Assembly (NCBI RefSeq): GCF_000247695.1
Contig: NW_004624854.1
Span: forward strand, 4,848,393-4,912,392
DNA: 64,000 nt
DNA from: Heterocephalus glaber
Taxonomy: Eukaryota > Chordata > Mammalia > Rodentia > Bathyergidae
Reading direction: 5' to 3'
Positions 1 to 13,700 of this stretch are shown here, piece by piece. The position numbers were made by a program, and so were the translations under genes. Position 1 is the stretch's first letter. Every line of letters starts with the position of its first letter. The notes under the pieces are model-generated. The model searched no databases. It saw only the letters and a program-made list of their open reading frames with translations, and had not been told where the DNA came from.

Positions 1-1419
1 CTTTCTGGCGGAGATTACACTCAAGTCAATTTTAAATTTAAAGTAAAATGTAAATGTACCTTGAGGGATCGGGGCTGCATTACAACAGACCCCAGCTAAC
101 ACTCCCACACTGCAACCCTGGAGCCCTTTTATCTTCCTTTCTGTTCCAACCCTAATCCTAGCAATGCAAGTGGCATTGCTTTAGCTCCTTTTGCACAGCT
201 CCTAGCACAGGGCCACAAGGAAAAGTCACTGAACCGTAAGTGGCTCAGCCTGGCAGCTCCACTTTTCCTTTGTTGCAACACCATAAAGATAGAAAGGAGA
301 AATGAGATGCCAACATACAACATATATGTGTGATAACACTTTTGAAAGGAAAAGGTTCATAAAGAACAAAACACGTGAGGGATGAGGAAGGGAGGGGTCC
401 AATTCCCACTTCCCTACCTGTCCAAAGTCAGCCTACAAAAGATAGCATTTTACAGCAACAAGTTTTTCCAGGGCTGTGACCACTGAGATTCAAGGAGAAG
501 AAAATTAAACAAAATAGAAAATAAGGAAACATCAAATGCTCGACAGGCTAATTTTTCATACGCTTTCATCCTCTAAGAACACACAAAAAAACACAAAACG
601 GCTGCTGAAAAACTGTTTCGCACTTACTTCTGAAATTCTGTCAGGACTCACTCCCACCTGACCAAAGAATGAATCCAACTTTTACTAGCGATCCCACTTA
701 GATCTGACTTTCTCAAGAATGTTCCCAACGGTCCTCACCCTCCAGTGCATCCAGGCAGGTAGACCAGAGATGCCTGACCCAGATAAATGTCTGAGAGCTT
801 CTCAACGATGTGTCGGATCCATCACATTAACAGATAGGAAAATATAATCACTGGCTATTACTTCAATATCCACTGAGTAGAAGAAAAGCCTTCTTTAGTT
901 AAAAAAAAACAAACAAACCTGTACTCTAATTCTTTTTTAGTTAACTTCTTAAATGTGACATTTATTAAAATATATGGATTTGCTGTTTGCAGAGAAACCA
1001 ATTACTAAGTTGTTTTTTAAAACCAGACTTCACAGCGGCTAACTTCTAGATAAAAATCTGCCTCTGCTGCATTCTTGCATAAAGAACAAAACTTGCTGCC
1101 TCAAATTCAAAATCAAAAGCCACATGAACAAGGCACAAGTTTCTTTTTGTTCCTTGTGCCTTTCTCTTTCCTCCCAGAGCCATCCCCACCTCCCAGAACA
1201 GGACCTGGCCTGCTGATGGCCAATAAACATTTGTTAGTGTGATGACCAATTCCGCAGCACTAAGAAAGAAGGTGCGAGCCACCACCTCTCACACAATTAT
1301 CCTTGTGTTGAACTACAACACCAAATTCACTACGTCCAGGGCCCAGGGTTTTATTAAGCCTCTGTGCCATCTTTAAACTATCCCTCCATGGTAGCCTAAT
1401 TGAAAAAAAGTGGCCATAA

Positions 1420-1912
1420 AAATTCCTCTTGTTCCTGTACTCACACCCATGCCCCCTGAAACAAGACTGCATCACTCCTATCGGGAGGCAGGCTGTACTT
1501 CTTCACCTCTGGAATCTGGACTTGTCCGTGGGACTTGATCTGACCACAGGGACATCACCAACAGAGACCCTACAGAGGCCCAAACTCATCTATGTATTCA
1601 GGTCTGCTGCTCCCAGCCAGAAGCCACAACGTGAATGAGCTCACACCAACCTGCAGAGAAGTCAGGTGCACAGCCACGGACTGCTAGCTATCAGTCATAC
1701 CAGTGAGGCCATACTAACCCATCCGGCCCCAAGGAGGCCACCAGATGTCTAAAGCCACCAGCATGACCCAAGGTGAGAGCAGCAGAAGATACACAAAGCG
1801 GAACTCAGCCTAAACTGTGACCCTGGAGAACTGTGAGTCAAATACATGGCTGCTGTTCTACATCATTAATTTTTGGAAGTGGCTTGTTACGCAGCAGCAG
1901 TAACTGATACAC
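1420..1912 (+). repeat. Old ERVL/MaLR-type LTR remnant
   Basis: The right part reads gaactgtgagtcaaatacatggctg, then a 'ttttggaagtggcttgttacgcagca' type ending and 'taactgatac'. This resembles the polyadenylation and 3' portion of ancient mammalian MaLR/ERVL LTRs. The left part is diverged and the start is approximate. No retroviral coding sequence adjoins it. Confidence 0.4.
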
Positions 1913-2538
1913 CTGCATGGCTCAAGGGACTACAGAAGGGGCCAAGTGGGACAAGCCCTGTCAATCAAAACAGGTAAGCACCAGAAGACCCCGGCCAGGC
2001 TCTCCACTCCACTCCACGGACAGATGAGTACCCTCAGGCCCTGACCTCCTGATGGTTTGTCCTCTACTGGAAGCAGCCCTTCCTATTCAGAGGTTTCTTC
2101 CTTAGAGGTCCTATGTGCATTAGCCAAAGACTGAAACATCCCACGTGTAGCAGTGGAATAATTCAAATATTCACAGCCACAATCCTCCTTCCTCTGAGAC
2201 ACAGAAAAACATTCCAGGCCTGGGCAGGGCTTAAATTCCACTCCAGTTTTAGGCAGCTACTCATTCTACACTCAGGTAACTGCAGCACCAGACTGACCCT
2301 TCCCAGGAACACAAGGATGGTGACCACACGGTTCCTTTTTACACCAGGTGACATCTGGATTTAGGAATAATAACACTGTTCTAACAAATAGCTGTGCACT
2401 ATTTAAAGTTGGTTTGTTTCGTATGGTATCATGAGCTACAATAGATACGAACCACATTTACCATTAAGTAGCCACCCTGCATGTCCTGGCCCATCACCAC
2501 AGTGCCATCCCACTGTCCTGTGGACCAGCCTCTAATAC

Positions 2539-2581
2539 TGGAAGGGGAAGGGGAAAGAGAAGGGGGAGGGGGAAGGAAAAG
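2539..2581 (+). repeat. Homopurine (GGAAGGG)-like tract
   Basis: An uninterrupted A/G run of about 43 bases made of ggaagggg, gaaagagaa and ggggagg units. It is low-complexity DNA and may form triplex structure. Confidence 0.8.
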
Positions 2582-3436
2582 CTCCATCTTTCTATAAAAG
2601 GCACGTTCAGTTACCAGGTCTGTCTTCCATTAAATCACAAACCAAACATTCCCAATCCAAACTGATCTCCATCTCCCCATTTCAAGTACAGCATCTCTAG
2701 TGCTCCAAACCACCCGCCCTGTGAACCACCACAGAATACCTGAGAGTTCCTATGGGAATGACAGTGAAAACCGATGCCTTTCTTGGAGGGCATTAATCAA
2801 TCTAGCAACCCTCCCTCCCCGCATCACAATCTGCAATCAAAGGCCATGCGGTCTGTTCCGCAAGACAGTTCTTCCAGAACTCCATTCTCACAGACTATTT
2901 CGTGGGCTCGCGAGGGAGGGGCTAGGCATCAGCACTGGGGATTTGTGGGGAGACCTCAGCGGACTTAGGAATCCCCACCTTCAGGGCTCCCCCCCCCGCC
3001 GCCAGCTTTCCTCCCAAATGCAGCCACCATGCTGCACCCGTGAACCTATCTTCTGTCTCGCCTTCCCTTGTAAACACCCCTGGGTAGTACAATCTGAAAA
3101 TATTTTGAAAATAAAAGAAAAATCTTTCTAGCCTCAGTTACTTTCATTTTAGCCATATTTCTACTAAACTTGACATATGGGACATCAGCACACTACAAAA
3201 AAGAGCAGCAACAGCTGGAAATTGGGGGAGAAAAGAGGGGCCAACCTACAGCTGTGTTTTTTCAATGCCTGACGACTCCTTGTAAGAAATAAATTTTCAT
3301 CACAACCCATATGCATAGGTACTATTTACATAGGCACACATACACATCTATATAAAATAAAAACTTCACATAAAACCCAAAACACCCTTACTACATGTCA
3401 TGCACTGATTTTCTTTGTTCAATTCTATTCACTGTG

Positions 3437-3581
3437 TTTTGTTTTGCTTTTTTGGGAGCTTCACTGTGTAGTTCATGCTGGCCTTGAACTATGTAGCCCA
3501 AGCTGTCCTCAAACGCACAGCGATCCTCTTGCCTCTGCCTTCTGAGTGCTGGGATTACAGGTGTGTGCCACCGTGCCTGGC
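3437..3581 (-). repeat. B1 SINE (7SL-derived)
   Basis: Reverse-oriented B1: T-rich tail on the left, then caggctggccttgaac-like and ctgggattacaggtgtgtgc-like segments, ending gtgcctggc. Imperfect target-site duplications ttcactgtg (left) and ttcactatg (right) flank it. It lies in MYO1B intron 2 in the sense orientation of the gene. Confidence 0.9.
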
Positions 3582-3964
3582 TTCACTATGTATTTAAAAA
3601 AAACCCTACTGGTCATAACCCACTAGTTTCCATGAGCCATTCATGGAATAAAACTTGCAATTTAAAAAACAGTGCTCTAAGAGCACTTCGCTTATCCTTT
3701 GAAACCTCAGTGAAAGCAAAGAAGGTCCTTGAAAAAACTAACTTATCACACGCACCTAAAAGTTTGTACACTGCTGATAAACCAGACTGAAAACTCTCAG
3801 CGAGAAAACCACAGTCCCTGATACACAAGGGAGGTGGTGTCAAGTAAAGAAGGGACCAAGGTAATTCTAAAACTATAAAAACATTTACAGTAAGACCCAA
3901 AAGCTCGGTCACTGGCTCTGCTGGCTGAGTGATGTTCGATAACACTGAGTCAACACAACTGTTT

Positions 3965-4262
3965 ACATCTACAAGGCCCCCCAAAGTCTCAGGGCTTTGG
4001 AAAGGTGTCGGATTATGGGGCTTCTGGCTGGCTCGCCGTTCGGTGACGTCACTGTGGGCGTGGCCTCACGAGCTCCTCCCTTCCCTCTCTGCTTCCCTCC
4101 GCCATGCCACGCGCAGCTCTCCTTTGCCGGCCCCTATGCCATGCCATCCTGATTGGAGCCAGCTGACTATGGACTGAAACCGGAGGCAAAATAAATCTCT
4201 TCTTCCTCAAATTGTGGATGTCAGGTATTGTGTCTCAGGGACAGGACAAGTGACTAAGACAA
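3965..4262 (+). repeat. MaLR-type LTR remnant
   Basis: The segment ends with an LTR polyadenylation signature: gcaaaataaatctcttcttcc, a degraded 'cccagtctcaggta' motif and 'gtgactaagac'. This is the common 3' end of ERVL-MaLR LTRs. The left boundary is uncertain. Confidence 0.55.
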
Positions 4263-5892
4263 CTACACAGTAATCAGTGGCCAAAATGAGAAAAAGCAGA
4301 CTGTTTTTGCTAACAAGGACACATTTAGTTCATCTGGGGAAGATGTCTAAAGAAAAAGTGAAATGGTGAAGCACAGCTTTAACATCTTGCAAGTCTCAGT
4401 AACACAGACTATTCTTCCACGCCCCAGGATAAACATTAGCACTGTCAACACACACAGCAGAATCAGAATAATTTCACATCATTTATACTGTAGCTCTTTC
4501 TGGATAATATTAAGATCTTTGGTGCCCTACAGCCTGAAAGTTGACATTTCAATTCCCCATGTGAAATTAAAAATAAAATTATAACTAAACTATAAAATAC
4601 ATGTCATGAAACCCTATAATGACCTGTTTTTACCAGATGACTACTTTGATTTTTTTTGAAAGATCAAATTCTTCCAAAATGGGTATTTTAAGCTTCTGTT
4701 TTGCTGGGGCTCTACCGAGGTATCCCATGTGCCTACCCTACTGCAGTTCATTATTTTCTTCAGAATGAATTTGCATATTTGTTTACTTATCTCCAGAGTT
4801 CCTTAAAAACTCATCCCCAATCCATTAAAGTGCTTGCAATTAATATCTAGTTAAGCACCTTTTTACTGACTCAGCATGAGACAGCGATGAATTCTCTAAC
4901 TGAATGACCATACCAATGGCACAAAAGGGGAGACCTGCCCACCTTGTGTATTAGGACAAGGAGCCCAGAATCGGTTCTCTTTTCCGTAGAACACACAATC
5001 TAGGTTGTCTGCTGGGAACAGGGGGAAGATCTGGAAAACAGAGTCCAAAATGAACGCCTCCTTCCAGGATGCTGAATTAGAGGATATCTTCAGCCTTTGT
5101 ACAGGAAGCACTACCCTGCTGGACACAGCCTGCCACTGGGCCAGCTAAGGAATGCTGAAATCCTTGTGCCTCCAGGAATGAACAAAAGAAGGAAGAAAAG
5201 CACCTTCTCACCCAGGGAAAAGTTTTCATCTCAACAGAAAAGATTTAATCATCAGCAACCCTTAACGTCAGAGAAATAAATCAAGAAAGTGGCAAAGTAG
5301 CAGCCAATATTTGCTTAAATATCTCATTTAATTCTAATTATTTCATCTAAAGTGACTTCAAAGAAATACTGAAGAAGGTGTGAGAGTCCTCTAAGTCCCA
5401 GTGGCCCTCTGATGTAATTAACAATTTCAATCCAGAATGGGCCAGGTCTCAGAAATAATCCACCACAAGGCTACACAATCAAACTGAACAATCACACACT
5501 GAGTTTAACGAGCAGGCAACAAATCTACTAAGGGCCCCAGTTTCATCACGTTAGCCATACCAGGAAATGGAAGAAGCCACCACTCCCATGTATCGATGCA
5601 CTTGAGAAGTTCATAATATAGATGAGGAATCAAGCCTCCTGACAGTGAAACAAAGCTTAAGGGTTATTCACTACCCCAATACTAAAGCAGATGAAAGAGG
5701 CTTCAAGTTTACTGCCTGAACGAGTGCTCTGCATCTGGAAGAAACTGCAGAGGCCCAGGAAACTCCGGGGAAGACAGAGGACTTGGTGTACCCAAAGGAT
5801 GGACGTAACTCTGATAAAGCAACATCCCTCAAAGACAGCACATGTGTCTCCTTCAATGTTGTTTAAGGTATGAGTGCCAGGAACTCTGTTCT

Positions 5893-6040
5893 CTATACAC
5901 CCATGTGCACAGCAGCATGATTCACAATAGCCAACCGGGTGACCCCCGGGTTCAGGGAAAGGTGAATGGATAAAATGAAACATGGCAGATACCCACAATG
6001 GAACATGCTCAGTTTGAAGAAGGAAAGAAATTCTGACAGC
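5893..6040 (+). repeat. L1 3'-end fragment
   Basis: Contains the diagnostic run acccatgtgcacagcagcatgattcacaatagcca, then gtgaatggataaaatgaaacatgg and a degraded 'cagtttgaagaaggaaagaaattctgac'. This is the ORF2/3'UTR junction of mammalian L1. It is truncated on both sides and a purine-rich tract follows. Confidence 0.75.
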
Positions 6041-6094
6041 TGTGAGAAATTAGAGCAAACCATGGTCAGCAACACAAAGGCCTACCCAAGCCAT

Positions 6095-6175
6095 GTCAGG
6101 GAAAGGGAAGTAGGGGAGGGAGGGAAGAGAAGGAGGGAGACAGAGGGAGAGACAGACAGACAGGAGGAATTGTAG
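6095..6175 (+). repeat. Purine-rich low-complexity tract
   Basis: Almost entirely A/G (ggggaggg, agagaaggaggg, gacagagggagag) with a few scattered C and T, ending in a short (GACA)n run. It directly follows the L1 fragment. No coding meaning is likely. Confidence 0.7.
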
Positions 6176-6369
6176 AGAGGCTGAGCTTCCATCAGAGAGC
6201 AGTTTTAAGGTAAAAGTTGGTGTGCTGCCTGGGAATCTGATGATGAAATAACTGAACTGGAATCCAGATCACCGTCACTTACGGGTATTTAAGCTCTTCA
6301 TTTAGATCCTATGTCTCACCCTATCAGTCCTACTTCAGATCTATATGGAAAACTATAAACTGTGGCTCC

Positions 6370-6550
6370 AAATGATCTGGGAACTTTTCACTTCAGTGTG
6401 AAGCTGGGCACATTATTTAACTTCTCCCTACCGCACTTTCCTCTCACACATGGGAAAAATACTAATTCCTCCTTCATCTAATTTTGAGGATGAGATTGCA
6501 TGCCAAAGCACGAAACACAGCAGACACAGAGCAAGTGCTTCATAAACAGG
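6370..6550 (+). repeat. MIR SINE, diverged
   Basis: Reads as a decayed MIR core: 'gctgggcacattatttaacttctccc', a weak 'tttcctctcacacatgggaaaaatac' for the usual 'tttcctcatctgtaaaatgg', then 'gagcaagtgcttcataaa'. An ancient mammalian tRNA-derived SINE. Confidence 0.65.
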
Positions 6551-8389
6551 ACCTGTCGTGATTACACAGTGGGGCTCCATGTGAATCTACTGGCCGCTGT
6601 AAAACACCCAACGGGGATTCAACCACACAGATGAAATATGTTCCTCCCCTCGCTGAATGGACAGCTCCTGTAACGCCAAAGTCTTGAAGACTCTTACAAA
6701 ACAGTAGGACCTGAGGAGTTATGAGATGCGCACATGAGGTTCGTCTGAAGGAAAGTCATTAAACTTCTGGGACACTGGGAACAAGACTATGTGGGACAAG
6801 TTGGTGGGAATCTTCACACATGACAAGAAGTTATTCTTATCATGGAAAAGACTGTACCCTCTTCCTGGGTCTTGGATTTGGTCACAAAACATTAATATAT
6901 CATGTACCTTGGTGTTTCTAACTTGTCATCTGTGAGACTTACCAAATTTCCTTGGAAAGGGACTTTGTCTTGTTTTGTGTTAAGACATACTGTGGCCTGC
7001 CAAATGCTTTGGCTGTTTTAAACAGTTCAGAATTGTGTAAAACGGCCCAGGTGAAAATTACAGATGTACGATCAATGATAGATATAAGTGTCTACCAGTA
7101 CTTACAGCGTCAAAACTGGAGTCACACATGTACACCAGACACTCCCAGCCTGAGAAGCGCATTTATGCTGCGCAAGCTATTCAGTGTCTGACACTACTCG
7201 CACCCCATCTTTTCAGGCAAAGTGCTTGGGGCACGGGGTTGAGAGAACTTACCCACGGTCCCACTCAGGGGGAAAGGCAGCGTTTCGGCTCACATTGCCA
7301 AGCTGAGTGCTAGGACTGAAAACTTCGATTCTTCAAGCTCTGGGAATTCACAAGCACACACAGAAAACCCTGGAAACCTTCTCCACGCTACCGAAGTGGG
7401 ACCCACGAGAGTGCATCAGCGCGTCCTATTGTCTGTCCCGCTTCCCATGCTGCTGCCCTCACTTCCTCCGTGGCCAGCAGATTCCCAGACACTTACAGCC
7501 TGCCTGCCCAGAGCCCACCGTGCGGCTCTCACACTGTCAGCACCAGCATCCTGCCTCTGCTGGGGCTTTCTCTCCAATGCTTCTCAGTCTGTTCATCTTC
7601 TGACCCACCCTGTGCCTTACACCTCTGGCCACAGACAGGCCCAGGAGTCGTGTAAACCACGCTGCAGGAGACATCTTTGGGCAAGCTGCTCTGGTCCCGT
7701 CTGAGACATGCCTGCACTGCCATCAAATTACCATCTTTCATTCCTGGGCTGCCAGTCATTTCAGACTATAAATTAAAGAACTATATATGAGCTTCATGCC
7801 ACTCTGAAATGCAGGCTAAAAATATCACCCCAGGCAACCTTTATTTTAGAGCAGGATGATATAATACCATCACATCGTCTTAGAAACACTCTGCAACCAG
7901 ACAAGTCTTTTCTGAACACGCGCCCTTCTCCAGACCTAGCAAAGCTCCTTGCCAGGGTACAGTGGTCCTGCCTCACGGGTACACCGCTTCCTGCAAGCCC
8001 TGAAAATGGCGTGATGTGCTTAACTCAAAGTGGTCACACAACAAAAATGAAATCTGTGGGATGAACGCCAAAGAGAAAAGGAGAGTGGGAGGGAAACACA
8101 AACGGCAGGGAAGAGGGGAAGAAAGACTTTCGCATGGTTTGGTGGTGGCCCAAGTGAGTCCCCCAGCGGCTCCACACCCAGAAGCCTGGTCCCAGGTGTG
8201 GCTGTGTGAGCTGAGAGCCTTTTTAACGAAGGTCACTGACGGGCGACTCCTAGGCAGGGACGGGTTAGTTCCCGGGACAGAGTTGCTCCAATGGTCCCAC
8301 TGGCATCTCGCCTGCTACTCTGGCCACGGCCTTTCTGCTACTCTGCCTTGTTAGGACACAGCCAGGAGACCCTCCCCAGGAGGCTAAGA

Positions 8390-8490
8390 CAGTGCTGTTG
8401 AGACCCGCCTGACTCATGAGCCAAATAATCTCTACTCTTCATATATACAGTCTCAGATACTCTGCTAGAGCAACAGAAAACAGTCTAAGC
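8390..8490 (+). repeat. 3' end of a MaLR LTR
   Basis: 'catgagccaaataatctctactcttc', 'cagtctcagatactctgctagagcaacag' and 'aaacagtctaagca' match the 3' end of MaLR/MLT1-class LTRs. The upstream half has decayed or been lost. Confidence 0.6.
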
Positions 8491-8554
8491 AAATCTAGCT
8501 AGAGAAAACCTTAAGGGCCGAAACCTTGAAGAAAAGCCATATTGTATCCACCTC

Positions 8555-8720
8555 TTACTGAGTGTCCACGGGAGACTAAGATCCCCACCACAACTCAACA
8601 AGCATCACAATGCCTACTTCATGGATAGGATTACTTGCAATTGTTGCAGTGGTTGTGAGTGCCAGACTCAAACTTCACTCTGTATGCCAAAAGCCCATGC
8701 CTTTCCCATGATGCCCAGGG
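8555..8720 (-). repeat. MIR SINE, diverged
   Basis: 'cttactgagtgtcc', 'caacaagcatcacaatgcctacttcatggatagg' and 'gagtgccagactcaaact' follow the reverse MIR layout (short interval, tail end first). Low identity. Confidence 0.45.
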
Positions 8721-9002
8721 TCTAGCCCACCTCCACCCCTCCCAAAGCAGAACTGAATGGCTTCCTCTTTCTCCTCCACCTTATGCTCATCAAGGTGAAG
8801 GGCCAAGAGCAGCTGTCAATCACCCACATACATGAGCATCATGCACTCTTCTTCCAAGACCATCTCCCACCGTCCAGAGGGGCAAACATCCCCTTGTTGC
8901 AGTCACTGTCCTAAGACTTGCAAGCACTGGGACCATGCGTGACTTCAGAACCAAAAGCCCTTATTCCCCTTCTCACTAGTTCCTTCACTGTCCAGTGCTA
9001 AT

Positions 9003-9140
9003 TTTTTTTGAGGCTGGGTCTCACTGTGTAGCTCAGGCTGGCCTTGAATTCACTGTAGCCCAGACTAGCCTCAAACTCATGGCAATCCTCCTGCCTCAGC
9101 CTGCCAAGTGCTGGGAGGTGTGTGCTACCACGCCCGGCTG
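9003..9140 (-). repeat. B1 SINE
   Basis: Reverse-oriented B1 with a T-rich left end, ctcactgtgtagctcaggctggccttg, and ending ctaccacgcccggctg. Target-site duplication agtgctaattt is present at 8994-9004 and 9141-9151. Intact monomer. Confidence 0.92.
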
Positions 9141-9339
9141 AGTGCTAATTTAATACATGCCAGGAATATCGATTATCACTTCCATTATTTGTCCAGATCA
9201 TTGTGAGACTGCCTTGTTCCAAATCCTACATATTATTCAACATCATACCCAAATATTTTTCAAACTGAGAAGGCTTTCATATCAGTGGTAGCATTTAATG
9301 CTCACGGAAAACTGTAAAATGAGGAGGGCTATCGTGAAA

Positions 9340-9555
9340 AACAGGAACTATGGAGCCAGAGTCCATAAATGCAAATCCCAACTCCATCTCCTACCTGTTG
9401 TGGGACCCTGGACAAGTTACACAGCCTTTCTGAGCCTCATTTCTAGCATGTATAAATGAAGATGATTTAAAATCCTGAACCACAAAGGACTCCATAAGAA
9501 TTAAATGAACCAAAACGTGTCAAATACTTCAAGAGCACCTGGTACCAGTAAAGAC
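9340..9555 (+). repeat. MIR SINE, near full length
   Basis: Follows the MIR consensus order: 'ggagccagagtccataaatgcaaatccca', 'ctcca tctcctacctgttgtgggaccctggacaagttac', 'gagcctcatttctagcatgtataaatgaagatg', and the tail 'taagaattaaatgaacca'. One of the better preserved MIRs here. Confidence 0.8.
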
Positions 9556-10549
9556 AGAATCGATGCTCACTGTTACCCTTTATCATTTTGCCAATCCGAA
9601 AAGTCTTCGACCAGCTTAGGGACTTTCACCGGGTCTCACGGACAAGAGGACTTCACTCCCTGGTGCCACCACACTGCTCCCAAGAAAAGAGACTCCTGCC
9701 AGGTCTTAATTTCCTTCCAGCTGAATTTCACATATGGCTTATCCAGATTATTTAAATTAATATATTATAAACATACAGACATTTCCAGTACTATACTGGG
9801 CTTGAATGATGAAATAACTCGTTAGTACATAACAGAAAAATGTGTATCCACTCGGACAATTCAAAGAAGCAGCAATTCTCCAATCACCAAAGGTTTTAGG
9901 AAGGCTTGTTTGGGGCATGACTGATAAACTGTTGACAAAAATGACTCTTACTACACAAGTGTCCAAGAGATAGACTGTGCTCAGAAGCTAGACACAACGT
10001 TTGTCTTGGGCCTCCCAATTCACTGTTTCGCACCATCTTTATCAGGCCTTCTGTAGTTGTGTCTGCATGCCCAACACCAGCCACACTCCGGGAAGCACAG
10101 GGCACTGGTTTGCCACGTCTGTCTTCATGGCCACCTCTCCAGGAAGTGCAGTTGGCCAGGTGCTGCTGTGGGCAGAGGGCTCCCACACGACAGACCCGGG
10201 TGCACCCCTCCGGGGGCTTCTGTCACCCTCTCTCCTCCCTGCTTGGCCTGGGTGAGCTGGATGTGGCAGGAATGACTGCTGAGCATACTCTGAAAAACCA
10301 CACACCCCCTCCGGACCGCTATAACTTCTGGGAAGGGGCCTGGGCCACCAATAGAAGAAAACCACATTTTCATGCCACGTAATGCTTGTACTGTTTGAAA
10401 TTTTGTTCAAAAGTGTTAATTTTGCTATTTTTTTAACAAGACTTTTCTAAAGGAAATTTTAAAATAAAAAACCAAAAACTTAGAGAACAGCTCCATAGTC
10501 AGGATAACACACACTTAGACTTTGAACTCCAGCTCTGATCCCTGCCACC

Positions 10550-10745
10550 AACTGCCCCTAAGCTTGGACAAGGCTGGACTCTCAGGTGACCGCTTCCTCA
10601 CAGCCGGTGGGACCCTGAGCAGAGACTCGGACAGCTAAGCCAGGCCTAAACTCCTGACCCGCATAAACAGTGACAAGACATACCACGTTAGCCTAAGGTG
10701 CTAAGCTGTGTGGCCGAGTTTTTGGCAGGAAGGAAAACATAATTC
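10550..10745 (+). repeat. MLT1-class LTR, 3' part
   Basis: 'gggaccctgagcagagactcggacagctaagccaggcc', 'ctcctgacccgcataaacag' and a decayed 'gtgctaagctgtgtggccgagttttt' parallel the 3' half of an ancient MLT1/ERVL-type LTR. Confidence 0.5.
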
Positions 10746-13700
10746 ATTAATGGCAAAAATAAATATTCCCAGGAATATAAGTAATACCCGTACAGTAGGG
10801 GTGATCATATGTACAAATGAAAAGTGTTTTTGAAATTTCAAATAAATATATGTTAACCAGCTTTGCAGTATTTAAACCAAATAAACAGTACAAGTGATTC
10901 CATTCTTATGAGGATCCTAATTCTACTAATTTCTAAAACTTAAGACAATTTTTACTAGACTTTCAAAGCAGACACAAATACAATTAGTTTAACACAAGAT
11001 CCTAAAATTGGACTAATTCAGACCTCTGCATTTGGATGATCCTCGACCTAACAATTCAGATAGAAAACAAACTAAATTTACCGTGGTTGGCACCAGAAAT
11101 ACTTCTTGTAAGGGAACGGACACCTTGGTTCTTTCATTTCCAAATCTGTCCTCCTGGGCCTTGTTCTTCCTAAATTGCAGCTTTCCTATTCCTGAGCAGA
11201 ACCGCAGTCCTGACCAGTCATCCTAAAAACAGAATGCATCTGGCTGGGTCTGTGCCCGGTCATCCCCAGTGTGACAATAGATGTCCACACGAAATCCTGC
11301 CAGCCCTGCAATCCAGCCTGAGAGTGGACGGGGAGGCCAGAAGAAGGTCTGACAAAGGACAGAAAGCATTCAGAATAGCACTCTCGGGAATGTCAGGAGC
11401 AGCATTTCCCAGCTATTGACCCTACAGAGCCTGCCAAGCCATGGCGCATCCTGCAGCTGCTCCCAGCTTGAACCACGCTCCACCAAGAGGGTTTAAGAAA
11501 AGCAAACAAAGTATCTGACCCAGGTGTCCCCCACCTGGCTCTCCACCCTCTCCAGCCGCAAGGGCCAGAGCCCTTCCTGTGAAGACATCTGTGACTGACC
11601 CATTTCTAGGGACTCTGCAAGGCCCGAAACAGCTAGGGACCAACCCAGTGCTATTTAAACCACTATGTGAACCTACAAGCAAAGAATAGAAATTCCAGAG
11701 CATGCATTCACTGCAAAGACTGTATCATGTTAAAATAAACCATATGCACTGCATTACAGAAGAGGACTCTTGAGTTGCTTTTGGAAGCAGAAATGTCAGC
11801 AAAACTTTCCTACAGCATGCTGATAGACTTCAACTCTGTTGCACAACCTACTATTCCTTCTACCATTAGAAGTCCACCAGCAGAAAAGTCCAGGAAGCCC
11901 TGTGCTCTGCTTCCCACCAGGCACACCCTTTAGCATGGTACCAGCCTCAATAAAACTACACTGCATGACCAAACCAGTGTGGGGTTCACAGCAGGTGGCC
12001 TGCTCAGCATACAGTCTCCTTCCTTCTTCCTGCTGTGTGGACAGATCTATTCAGCTGCTCCCCACTCCTTCCCAGCCAGCCCATCTATTTTAGAAAAAGT
12101 TGGCCCATCGGATAGAGGTGGCCACACAAGTCCACAGCCTCCCTGGAGCCACCAGAGCCAGCCTCAGGACTCTGGCTGGGAATGCATGCATGCCCATGAG
12201 CAGGGCATGTGGAAGCAAAGCCCAGAATGTACCAGCAACCGTGGAAGCAATGCAGACGCGGATAGGCAGCAGCTGACGCATGAAGTCCTGGAGGACACCA
12301 GAGAGCTACAAGGTCAAATCGATTCTGAAAGCATAACTACATCTGGCCTAGCAGATATCTCCTCTTACTGTTGAAATCAGGTTGGGCTGGGTGTTTGCCA
12401 CTTGCAATCAACACAACCTAACACAACCTGATGTTCTCACCAGATTCAAAAAGCCTCTTCCCACCTCGCGTTTCAGGTTCAGTGCGACAGGATCATAGGA
12501 GGGCCCCTCTGAGGCAGCCAGGGCACATCCACAGACCACGAGGGGCTGTGGCTGCAGTCAACTGGACAAGTCACATCCAGGGCAAAGCAGCCCCCAGGAG
12601 AGGACCACAAAATGAGGTCTGGGTCTCATTTCTTGACATGGGGAGAGAGGAAGGGGAAAGGTAGGCGGATGGCAGGGTGGAGGACGAGTTTCGAGACCCA
12701 CGGCTGGCTCTCCACCGAGGCTGCTGAAGCTGTGGCTGCACCCAGCGTTTAAAAGTCTGAGTTGGGTATCACAGTTCAATATACTGGCCTGAATCATCCA
12801 GATGGTCAGTCCAAGTATAAAACAAAGGTATGAGACTTTACAAGATTATTTTTCTAACTGTATCTACATTTTCTGAGAAAGAACTTTAAAAAAAAAAAAA
12901 AGCGAGGTACAAGCCAGTGAAATGTTGCACATCTTATTAGCATGGCCTTGGGTACTAGGCTAAACAACTGTGCAGCAACCCACGAACAAAAGCAAAGCAG
13001 GAATGTTATAAAGAACAAGAGCCAGAAATAGATTTCCTTAGGGTGAGCCATGTGACATTTGGGGCTGGGGAGCATGGTAATCAAATTTATCATGCAGTAT
13101 TTTAATGATTACAAAGGAATATGTGCCTAGTCCCGCAAATCAGAGGTCTGAAGAGCATTCTCCCCATTCCCATATCTTCTCCTACCCCACCACGGGACCC
13201 AAAGCTGTACAGTCAGAAATCCTCCCATATAAGAAAATAGGGTCATACCATAGACATTACACTATAATATGCTTTAAAAAAAAAACAAAACTGAAAACAG
13301 AGAGTGCCTCCCCTAACACGATGTGTGTTTAAATTCAACACAATGAAGACACATCTTATGCAAAGAGTAGTGCCCCAGTACCGTGGAAAACTTTCATCGG
13401 TATCAATATCTGGAAGCTAAAGTTAATTTTCTGCTTTTATTTTATAACCAGAAAGGGCATTCCAAAATTAGTTTAGAAAATAAAATTATGGAGGGCTGAA
13501 ACCCAGACATTGTGTCTGCTGAAGACTCATGAATGTTAACACTTGGCATTTTGTTAAAAGAGGGATTGTTTTATTTTTAGTGGCCACAACAAATCAGGTA
13601 TTCAGCGCACCTAATGTTCCACCCTCCATCCTATTTTCAATTCATCTAAAAGTGAACTGTGCTTCTTAGAGCCAAAAAGAAAACTGATCAACGTTACGAT